A stretch of 19,217 nt of DNA from a bacterium (GTDB lineage: Bacteria; Ratteibacteria; UBA8468; B48-G9; JAFGKM01): contig DAORXQ010000024.1 in NCBI GenBank assembly GCA_035371905.1, positions 1 through 19,217 on the forward strand, written 5' to 3'. Numbering within the stretch: the first letter of the stretch is position 1; each line of letters begins with the position of its first letter. The translations under genes were made by a program, and so were the position numbers. The notes under the pieces are model-generated. The model made no database searches. It saw only the letters and a program-made list of their open reading frames with translations, and had not been told where the DNA came from. Shown piece after piece: positions 12,735 through 19,217 of this stretch.

Positions 12735-15633
12735 TGGACTTAAAAATCCTGATGTAATTTATAGAAGTGCTCCTTTCTGGTCGTGGAATGATGATTTGAA
12801 AATAGAACAGTTGAAATATCAGGTTGATAAAATGAAAGAGGGTGGTTTTGGAGGGGGTTTTATGCATTCAAGAATAGGACTTATTACTTCTTATTTATCA
12901 GATGAATGGATGGATTGTATAAAAGAGGTGGTTAAATATGCTAAAGAAAATGGAATGAAAATGTATTTATACGATGAAGATAGATGGCCAAGTGGTTTTG
13001 CAGGTGGTATTGTTGCAAAGAAAAAGGAAAATAGAATTAAGATTTTAAAGGTCTGGAAAAGGGGTAAAAAGTGGATGAAAAAGGTTTTAGAAGGTGTAAA
13101 ATCTGACTGGTATAATGGTTTGACATATGTTGATACAATGAATGAAAAAACAATAAATGATTTTATAAAATCAACCTATGAAAAATATGTTAAATTTTTA
13201 AAAAACTATATTCCTAATACTGTCCCAGCAATTTTTACAGATGAACCAAATTATTTTCACGGAAGAACTGTAAATAAGAATGATAAAAATTTTTATTACT
13301 TCCCATGGACAAAAAATTTAAGAAAAATTTTTAAATCAAAATTTGGTTATGATATCTATGAAAGAATAAATTTGTTAATTGAAGAAAAGGAAGATTATGA
13401 AAAAGTAAGATATGATTATTCAAGGTTAATAAGTGAATTATTTATAGAAAATTTTGGAGAAAATATTTATAATTTCTGTGAAAAAAATAGGATTTCACTT
13501 ACAGGTCATTATCTTGGAGAAGATACCATTAAAACACAGATTTCAGTTGTTGGAGATGTTATGTCTTTATATGAATTCATGCAATGGCCTGGTGTTGACC
13601 ATCTTGGCAGAAATTTAAAAAATCCTTTAACTTTAAAACAATGTAGTTCTGTATCCAATCAACTTGGAAAAGAAAGAGTATTAAGTGAATTATATGGATG
13701 TTCAGGACAGAATTTTACTCTTGCAGAAAGAAAGTGGATTGGTGACTGGCATATTTCTCTTGGAATAAATTTTTTCTGTCCACATCTGTATTTGTATTCT
13801 TTAAAAGGATGCAGAAAAAGAGATTTTCCGCCAACAATTTCTCATCATCAACCATACTGGGGATATCAGAAAGAACTTGAAGATTATTTTGCTCGACTTA
13901 ACTTTATTATGAGTCAGGGAAAATTTCTTGCAAATATTCTTGTAATTCATCCAGTTGAAACTGGCTGGAGTTTAAAAGGAAGTGAAAAACTTACAGATTA
14001 TGATGAAGAACTTTCTCAATTGACACAGAAACTTCTTGAAAACAACTTTGAATATGAATTTGGAAGTGAAAAATTGATTGAAAAGTATGGAGAGGTTAAG
14101 GATGGGAAATTTAAAATAGGAAGAGGTGAATATGAATATATAATTTTACCGGCAATGACAACTTTAAGGGAAAAAACATTAAAACTGATTGAAGAGTTTA
14201 TTAATCAGGGTGGGAAAGTTTTTGCTTCAGAAAAATTCTTTCCATATTTAATAGAAGGAGAGAGAAAAGATATTAGTATTAAGAGAAGTTGTATTTTATA
14301 TTCTTCTATTCAATCCCTGATTAAAGAATTAAAAAATGTAGTTGAAAGAGATTTTGAAATTTATGGAGATAATAATCAGGAAATTTTAGATATTTTTATT
14401 CACAGAAGAAAAATTGATGAAGATATTGAAGCAATTTTTTTGAATAATATTTCACTTGATAAATCATATAAGGTTTTTATAAATTTGAAATATGAGGGAA
14501 AAGTTTACAGTTTGGATTTGTTTAATGGAAAAATAAATGTTAAAGGTGTGAAAAAAGAGAAAAAAGGTATTTTAATTGAAGATTATTTTCCACCTGTCGG
14601 TTCTTCTCTTTTTTTGATTGATAAGAGTGAAAGTCCTTTAATTCTAAATGAAAACAGGAAAGAAGAAAAAATCTTAAAATCTTATATTGAAAACTGGAAA
14701 ATTGAACCACTTTCTGAGAATGTCCTTGTTATTGATATGTGTAAGTTTAAAAAGAAAAAGGATAAAAGATGGTCTGGAAAAATGCCTGTTTTACAGATTC
14801 AGCAATTGTTTGAAAAAGAGAATGTCAGACAGAAGATAAAATTACTTTTTGAATTTGAAAACGAAAATTTCAGTAATGATTTATATTTAGTCGTTGAACA
14901 GTTGGAAAAATATAATTTAAAAATAAATAATAAAATTCTGAAAAAGGACTGTATGGAAGAATGGCTTGACCCATCATTTAAAAAGATAAAAATACCTAAA
15001 AATTATATAAAAAGGGGTAAAAACAAAATTGAAATGGATGTTACCTTTATTCCTCCTGAATTTAAAAATACTTTAATTTTCAGAAAAGATGGTATTGAAA
15101 TTGAAAATATATATCTGCTTGGAAATTTTGTTGTAAAGGCAAAAAAGGTTGAATATAAAAATGGAGGTTATTATCTGAATAACTTTACTATTGCAGTAAA
15201 GGAAAAAGAAATCAATGAAGATGACATTAATTTACAGGGATATCCTTTCTACTCTGGAAGTATAAAGGCATTTAAAGAAATTGAAATTAAAGATATAAAA
15301 AAAACATTTTTAAAATTTGAAGAATTTAAATGTGTTGTGGCAAAAATAAAAATAAATGAAAAACAAAAAGGTATTGTTTATCTTCCTCCTTATGAAATTG
15401 AAATAACTGAATATTTAAAGGAAGGTAAAAATATTATTGAGATTGAACTTTTTTCAAGTTTAAGAAATTTACTGGGACCTCATCATTTAAAGGAACATAA
15501 TCCAGAATTTGTTGGTCCTTTTTCATTTGTTGATTGGGGTAAGAAATGGTTTAAAAGCAAGGATAGAACAGTTGACTATTCTGTTTTACCTTTTGGTATT
15601 GGAAAAATCTGTTTAATAGAGAAAAATGGATAA
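12712..15633 (+). CDS. Large glycoside hydrolase, GH106-like (putative alpha-L-rhamnosidase)
   Basis: A 973-residue protein. The N-terminal TIM-barrel-like region (about 15-400) has APFWSWND, GGFGGGFMHSRIGL, LYDEDRWPSGFAGG (84-97), FTDEPNYF (E178), TGHYLGED and LSELYGCSG (E326). Residues of about 403-535 look like a flavodoxin/glutamine-amidotransferase-like domain (ILVIHPVETGWS, EYIILPAMTTLREKTLKLIEEFINQGGKV), and the C-terminal third is beta-rich, probably carbohydrate-binding sandwiches. The overall plan is that of GH106 and related uncharacterised hydrolases. E178 and E326 are candidate catalytic residues by inference. There is no signal peptide, so it should act on imported oligosaccharides. 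GGAGG (12701-12705) six bases upstream fixes the start inside the deacetylase gene. Confidence 0.78.
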   Translation: MIEKRLIDGLKNPDVIYRSAPFWSWNDDLKIEQLKYQVDKMKEGGFGGGFMHSRIGLITSYLSDEWMDCIKEVVKYAKENGMKMYLYDEDRWPSGFAGGIVAKKKENRIKILKVWKRGKKWMKKVLEGVKSDWYNGLTYVDTMNEKTINDFIKSTYEKYVKFLKNYIPNTVPAIFTDEPNYFHGRTVNKNDKNFYYFPWTKNLRKIFKSKFGYDIYERINLLIEEKEDYEKVRYDYSRLISELFIENFGENIYNFCEKNRISLTGHYLGEDTIKTQISVVGDVMSLYEFMQWPGVDHLGRNLKNPLTLKQCSSVSNQLGKERVLSELYGCSGQNFTLAERKWIGDWHISLGINFFCPHLYLYSLKGCRKRDFPPTISHHQPYWGYQKELEDYFARLNFIMSQGKFLANILVIHPVETGWSLKGSEKLTDYDEELSQLTQKLLENNFEYEFGSEKLIEKYGEVKDGKFKIGRGEYEYIILPAMTTLREKTLKLIEEFINQGGKVFASEKFFPYLIEGERKDISIKRSCILYSSIQSLIKELKNVVERDFEIYGDNNQEILDIFIHRRKIDEDIEAIFLNNISLDKSYKVFINLKYEGKVYSLDLFNGKINVKGVKKEKKGILIEDYFPPVGSSLFLIDKSESPLILNENRKEEKILKSYIENWKIEPLSENVLVIDMCKFKKKKDKRWSGKMPVLQIQQLFEKENVRQKIKLLFEFENENFSNDLYLVVEQLEKYNLKINNKILKKDCMEEWLDPSFKKIKIPKNYIKRGKNKIEMDVTFIPPEFKNTLIFRKDGIEIENIYLLGNFVVKAKKVEYKNGGYYLNNFTIAVKEKEINEDDINLQGYPFYSGSIKAFKEIEIKDIKKTFLKFEEFKCVVAKIKINEKQKGIVYLPPYEIEITEYLKEGKNIIEIELFSSLRNLLGPHHLKEHNPEFVGPFSFVDWGKKWFKSKDRTVDYSVLPFGIGKICLIEKNG

Positions 15634-16516
15634 AATATTTGAAAATAAAAAGTTTGTAATTTTGGATGGTGCAATGGGAACATATCTTGAAAAACTTGGT
15701 TTTAAAGGAATCACACCTGAAATTGCAAATATTGAAGAATCTGAAATTGTAAAAAGAATCCATACAGAATATTGTGAATGTGGTTCAGAAATAATTTTAA
15801 CCAATACTTTTGGAGCAAATAGAAAAATACTTGAAAAAAAGAAACTTATAGATAAATTTGAAAAAATTATTAAAGATGCCTTTAAAATTGCTTCCAGTGT
15901 TAAAGAAAAATTTAAAAATGTTTTAATTGCTGGAGATATTGGACCTACTGGAGAATTACTTACACCTTATGGAAACTTAGAAGTTAATGAAGCAAAAAAT
16001 ATTTTTAAAGAAATAGGTAAAAATTTTGAGGAAACAGCAGTAGATTTTTTAGTCCTTGAAACATTTCAGGATCTTGAAGAACTTAAGATTGCATTTGATA
16101 CATTAAGAGAGAATACAGATTTTTTCATTGTTCCATGTCTTACTTTTACATATGGAAGAGAATACAGAACTTTAATGGGTCAAAAAATAGAAGATTATGT
16201 GAAATGGGCTGAAAATAATAAAGTTTCAATTATTGGTTCAAATTGTGGCTTAAGTTCAGGTGAAATGATTGAGTTCGTAAAAATAATTAAAGAATTGACC
16301 GGTCTTACTTTGTGGATAAAACCGAATGCGGGAAAACCACAGATTTCTGAAGGTAAAATTGTATATCAGGAAAATATTGAGGAGTTTTCAAAAAATTGTT
16401 TGAATATTGTAGAAAATAGAGTGAAATTTATAGGTGGATGCTGTGGAACTACACCTTTACATATAAAAAATCTTAAAGAAATTTTAATAAAACTTTTTTC
16501 TAACACTAATCAATGA
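15626..16516 (+). CDS. Homocysteine S-methyltransferase domain protein (MetH N-terminal type)
   Basis: The 296-residue protein is a stand-alone homocysteine methyltransferase barrel. It has LDGAMGTYLEKLG, LTNTFGANR, IAGDIGPTGELLTPYGNL and the three zinc cysteines: C207 in GSNCGLSSGEM, and C272 and C273 in IGGCCGTTPLHI. In full MetH this module takes a methyl group from methylcobalamin. The cobalamin, folate and reactivation modules are absent, as in split MetH systems, or the protein may use another methyl donor. It overlaps the hydrolase gene by eight bases and the priA-like gene by four. Confidence 0.9.
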   Translation: MDKIFENKKFVILDGAMGTYLEKLGFKGITPEIANIEESEIVKRIHTEYCECGSEIILTNTFGANRKILEKKKLIDKFEKIIKDAFKIASSVKEKFKNVLIAGDIGPTGELLTPYGNLEVNEAKNIFKEIGKNFEETAVDFLVLETFQDLEELKIAFDTLRENTDFFIVPCLTFTYGREYRTLMGQKIEDYVKWAENNKVSIIGSNCGLSSGEMIEFVKIIKELTGLTLWIKPNAGKPQISEGKIVYQENIEEFSKNCLNIVENRVKFIGGCCGTTPLHIKNLKEILIKLFSNTNQ

Positions 16517-18327
16517 AACTTGTTGAAGTTATTTTTGATATTCCTCTTGAGAGAAGTTTTTATTATCTGTATGAATATGAAATAAATAATTTTATTCGTG
16601 TATCTGCTCCTCTTGGAGAAAAAAAAAGAAAGGGTTTTGTAATAAATGTAAATGACTTATTAGAAAAAAGGTCAGAGTATAAATTAATAGAAAAAATTTA
16701 TGATATAAATCCTTTAATAACAGAAGAAATTTTTGAATTTTCAAAGATTATTTCAGAAAAATATTATGTTTCTTCTGGCCAGATTATTTTTTCAATCATT
16801 GGAAATCTACCGTTTAAATATGAAAAAAAATTTTCAGAAAAAAAAGAAAAAGATTCATTACTATTTACTCAAAAATTTAAAAAGGAGATTTTTCTTTTTG
16901 GTGATGAAAATGAGAAATTAAATTTTTATATTGATTTAATTTCACACAATAGAGGTTCTTTGTTTTTTTTATTTCCAGAAGTATCAATCCTGAAAGATTA
17001 TTATATGAAAATAAAAGAAAGTACAGAAAGGAAGGTTATAGAATATTATGGAGAAATGGATAAAAAGGAGAGGATGAATAATTACATGGAAGTTTTAAAT
17101 TCATGTGATTTAATAGTTTTGGGAACAAGAATTTCAACTTTTCTACCCTTTAAAGACCTTTCTCTTATAATTGTTGATTCTTACATAGATGCTTCATACA
17201 GAGAAAAAAAATATCCTAAATATAATGCTGTTGAAGTAGCAGAGGAAAGATGTAAATTTCAAAATATTCCTCTAATTCTTACTTCTCATTCTCTTTCTAT
17301 CTGTGATTATTTTGAAATTAAAAAGAAGAAAGTATATTTGGTTGATAAAAGGAATTTTGAAGAAACTCCTGAAATCTTTATTCTTGATAAAAGATGGGAT
17401 GAAATGGATAAAAATTTAGATTTTCTCACAAAATTTTCAGTTTCTCTTATAGAAGAGACAGTTTTAAAAGGAAAAAAAGTTGGGATTATTCATAATAGAA
17501 AAGGAACTTCAAAAACATTTAAATGTTCAAATTGTGGTCATGTTTTAAGATGTAAGAAATGCAATTCAATACTTATTCTAAATGAAGAAAATAAATTGTA
17601 CTGTAAATACTGTAAGATTTTTGAAAACTTTATAAAAAAATGTCCTCATTGTAAAAGCAGAGAAATAATAGAAAGGATGGTTGGAATTGAAAAGATTTAT
17701 AAAGAACTTAAAAAGACATATCCAGATTTCAAAATTCAGAAATTTACAGCAGAAGAAAAATTAATTGAGAAAGGAGTTGATATTTTTGTTGGTACGCATG
17801 TTATAAAAAATATTCTTGATGAATTTGATTTTGGTTTAATTATTTTTCCACATGCAGATTCTTTTTTAAATATTCCAGAGTACAATTCAGAGGAGATTTT
17901 CTTTTTTATATTGAATGACTTTATATTTAGATTGAGAAATAAAAACACAAAAATAGTAATTCAGACAAAAAATCCAAATTTTGAAATATTTACTTCTTTA
18001 AAAACAAAAAATTATGAAGTTTTTTACGAAAAAGAAATTAAAACAAGAGAAATTGTTGGCTATCCTCCATTTTCAGATATAATACTTATTGAAATACCGG
18101 TAAAAAGAAGTCCCGCATTTGAAAATAAGGTTAACCTTTTAAGAAAAATTATTGAAAACAGCAATCTTGAAATAATTTTTTCAGACATTGTAGATGATAA
18201 AAGAGGCAAGAAAAAAGTAAAGATGATTTTAAAGGCACAGGATGATAAAAGACTGGATTATAAAGAAGTAATGGACATTCGTGAAAAACTTGACTTTAAA
18301 ATAGAAATCAATCCTCCTGTCTTCTGA
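16513..18327 (+). CDS. priA: PriA-like replication restart protein with degenerate helicase motifs
   Basis: The 604-residue protein aligns in order with PriA: an N-terminal 3'-DNA-binding domain (VEVIFDIPLERSFYYLY, RVSAPLGEKKRKGFV), a helicase core, and the zinc module with all eight cysteines (C338/C341, C347/C350, C364/C367, C377/C380). The ATPase motifs are lost. Walker A (GVTGSGKTE in PriA) reads GDENEKLNF (130-138). The Walker B DEEH reads DSYI (222-225). The GSATPS motif reads TSHSLS. The QVAGRAGR motif reads NDFIFRLRN (468-476). The frame is intact, so this is not simple decay. It probably acts as a structural loader rather than a helicase, like actinobacterial PriA. It is the last gene of the overlapping chain. 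Confidence 0.88.
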   Translation: MKLVEVIFDIPLERSFYYLYEYEINNFIRVSAPLGEKKRKGFVINVNDLLEKRSEYKLIEKIYDINPLITEEIFEFSKIISEKYYVSSGQIIFSIIGNLPFKYEKKFSEKKEKDSLLFTQKFKKEIFLFGDENEKLNFYIDLISHNRGSLFFLFPEVSILKDYYMKIKESTERKVIEYYGEMDKKERMNNYMEVLNSCDLIVLGTRISTFLPFKDLSLIIVDSYIDASYREKKYPKYNAVEVAEERCKFQNIPLILTSHSLSICDYFEIKKKKVYLVDKRNFEETPEIFILDKRWDEMDKNLDFLTKFSVSLIEETVLKGKKVGIIHNRKGTSKTFKCSNCGHVLRCKKCNSILILNEENKLYCKYCKIFENFIKKCPHCKSREIIERMVGIEKIYKELKKTYPDFKIQKFTAEEKLIEKGVDIFVGTHVIKNILDEFDFGLIIFPHADSFLNIPEYNSEEIFFFILNDFIFRLRNKNTKIVIQTKNPNFEIFTSLKTKNYEVFYEKEIKTREIVGYPPFSDIILIEIPVKRSPAFENKVNLLRKIIENSNLEIIFSDIVDDKRGKKKVKMILKAQDDKRLDYKEVMDIREKLDFKIEINPPVF

Positions 18328-18472
18328 GCCCAGTCATCCAATATAGTACAATGCGAAGTTAAACGAAGACACAAAAAGTAAATTATTTCTGTAAATTTTA
18401 TCTTTAAGGGAGCAATTTGTTTTATAGAGATTTTTTGAGGAACTTTGTGGCCCTTGGTTAAAAAAGGTTTAT
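18328..18472. other. Non-coding stretch after priA
   Basis: I see no gene, RNA gene, ribosome binding site or clear terminator here. It separates the priA-like gene from the decayed transposase end and may hold what is left of the insertion sequence's outer end, but I could not find inverted repeats. Confidence 0.5.
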
Positions 18473-18686
18473 TCAGGAGTAAGAGAAAAATTTTAAATTA
18501 GAGTTTAAAATATCAGTTATTTCATCTAGATTAATAACAGAGAATAGACAAACTTCTTCAGAAGGTAATTTACTATATTTACAAAATTTCTCATAAGGTG
18601 TCATCCCTATCGTTGAATATACTCTTTTTCTGTTATATATCTACTGCCATCTTAATAATCTCAAAAAATTCTTCTTTACTTACGCA
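18473..18686 (-). pseudogene. Decayed C-terminal end of a DDE (rve-type) transposase
   Basis: On the minus strand, one frame (18638-18473) reads YNRKRVYSTIGMTPYEKFC, then KYSKLPSEEVCLFSVINLD and a further 17 residues to a TGA at 18475-18473. The YNxKRxxSxxGxTPYEKF signature is the C-terminal end of integrase-core transposases (IS3/IS481-like). Just upstream the reading moves to another frame (18686-18640, VSKEEFFEIIKMAVD), which is the helix expected directly before that signature. A frameshift lies at about 18639, and a further stop (18689-18687) ends the second frame. The catalytic DDE part is missing, so this is a dead fragment. Confidence 0.7.
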
Positions 18687-18876
18687 TCAAAAAATATATT
18701 ACATTTAATAATTCTTTATAACCTGGGTATAATATTTCTAACTTATTGAGTGGGCTTCCCCCTTGCTTTTTTACTCTTGAGAACTAATATTTCTATTGTC
18801 TTCTTAGCCAAATATTTCTTTCTTGTATATTATATCCATGGATACTATGTCTTAACCTGAAAGGAGTTTTTTGGAT
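18679..18876 (-). other. Region upstream of the transposase remnant, more decayed coding-like sequence
   Basis: A third minus-strand frame is open at 18783-18679 and contains PLNKLEILYPGYKELLNVIYF, close to the transposase fragment but in a different frame; the rest has stops in every frame I read. It could be an earlier part of the same element or another broken gene. I do not recognise it, and no terminal repeat or target duplication is visible. Confidence 0.35.
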
Positions 18877-18905
18877 TTGACAAGAAAATTAAAAAATTAT
18901 ATTAT
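18877..18905 (+). promoter_or_regulatory. Strong promoter for the right-edge prepilin gene
   Basis: TTGACA (18877-18882), exactly 17 bases, TATTAT (18900-18905, five of six). Transcription would start near 18912, giving a leader of about 70 bases. A second perfect TATAAT (18933-18938) lies downstream without a good -35. Confidence 0.6.
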
Positions 18906-18983
18906 ATTTAAGTAGAATTTACTAAAACAAGTTATAATAGTTGAAAAATACAGAAATTTAGCAAAATTAGAAGGAGGTGAATT

Positions 18984-19217
18984 ATGAAGAACAAATTTTC
19001 AAAGAGCATTTTCTCAAAACCACACGGTTTCACCCTGATAGAACTTTTAGTAGTAATTGCGATAATAGCGATACTTGCAGCGATGTTATTACCAGCATTA
19101 AGTAAGGCAAGAGAAAAAGCAAGACAGGCAGTATGTATGAATAATCTTAAACAGGTGGGACTGGCTTTACAAATGTATTTAGAGGATTATAATGAGTATT
19201 ATCCACGTCCATATCTT
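18984..19217 (+). CDS. Prepilin-type N-terminal cleavage/methylation protein (partial, cut by the right edge)
   Basis: Seventy-eight codons are visible. The leader peptide of 15 residues ends in KPHG, with cleavage before F16 and Glu at +5 (FTLIELLVVIAIIAILAAML), followed by LPALSKAREKARQAVCMNNLKQVGLALQMYLEDYNEYYP. This is the hallmark of the abundant DUF1559-like 'H-X9-DG' pseudopilins of Planctomycetes, Lentisphaerae and relatives. The ATG has a perfect AAGGAGGTGA site (18971-18980). The C-terminal part that would define the subfamily is beyond the window. Expected to be processed by a prepilin peptidase and assembled or retained at the inner membrane. Confidence 0.92.
   Translation, partial: MKNKFSKSIFSKPHGFTLIELLVVIAIIAILAAMLLPALSKAREKARQAVCMNNLKQVGLALQMYLEDYNEYYPRPYL

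Noticed and set aside
18328..18983. tRNA, small RNA or CRISPR in the long intergenic region
   Set aside because: No cloverleaf, no repeated spacer pattern and no GC-rich structured block; only the transposase remnant and a promoter are visible.

Overview
This is a very AT-rich, gene-dense bacterial window. It combines universal bacterial genes (efp, mnmG, rsfS, a priA-like gene), type IV pilus / type II secretion genes and carbohydrate-active enzymes. The right edge holds a classic prepilin of the kind found in large numbers in Planctomycetes, Lentisphaerae, Verrucomicrobia and neighbouring candidate phyla. The EF-P subtype, the DUF6485 cysteine protein and the GH106-like hydrolase fit the same picture. 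My best guess is an uncultured member of a PVC-adjacent candidate phylum (Omnitrophota/Ratteibacteria-like). That is inference from gene style only; no rRNA or marker phylogeny is available here.

Layout. (1) 1-4937: a divergent promoter pair separates the start of a minus-strand gene cut by the left edge from a plus-strand run: EF-P, an 8-cysteine DUF6485 protein, a DUF362 ferredoxin-type protein, MnmG and a divergent Gfo/Idh/MocA oxidoreductase. (2) 4960-7899: rsfS, convergent with a minus-strand pair (pseudopilin, then a HAMP membrane protein), and then a divergent phosphomannomutase/phosphoglucomutase. rsfS and the mutase appear to be leaderless: a TATAAT box lies 6-7 bases before the ATG and there is no ribosome binding site. 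The mutase and pseudopilin promoters share one -35 palindrome. (3) 7958-10974: a 5' hairpin, a small four-cysteine protein, a TlpA-type thioredoxin and a PilB/GspE ATPase, convergent with a PilZ (c-di-GMP) protein. (4) 11083-18327: five overlapping genes that look translationally coupled: Ser/Thr kinase, HDAC-type deacetylase, GH106-like hydrolase, homocysteine S-methyltransferase and a PriA-like protein. (5) 18328-18983: a non-coding stretch with a decayed transposase end, then a strong promoter and ribosome binding site for a prepilin truncated by the right edge.

How the genes fit together. The pilus/secretion theme (two prepilins, PilB/GspE, a PilZ receptor, a HAMP protein) points to a surface filament or secretion machine under possible c-di-GMP control. 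The housekeeping genes concern translation (EF-P, MnmG, RsfS) and replication restart.

The most unusual items are: a PriA that keeps its zinc-binding cysteines but has lost Walker A, Walker B and the GRAGR motif; a GspG-type pseudopilin with a roughly 100-residue beta-rich domain inserted inside its fold; the paired leaderless promoter modules with a shared -35 palindrome; an EF-P with Arg in place of the modified Lys; and an oxidoreductase with the catalytic EKP lysine replaced by Tyr. I found no CRISPR array, rRNA or tRNA.
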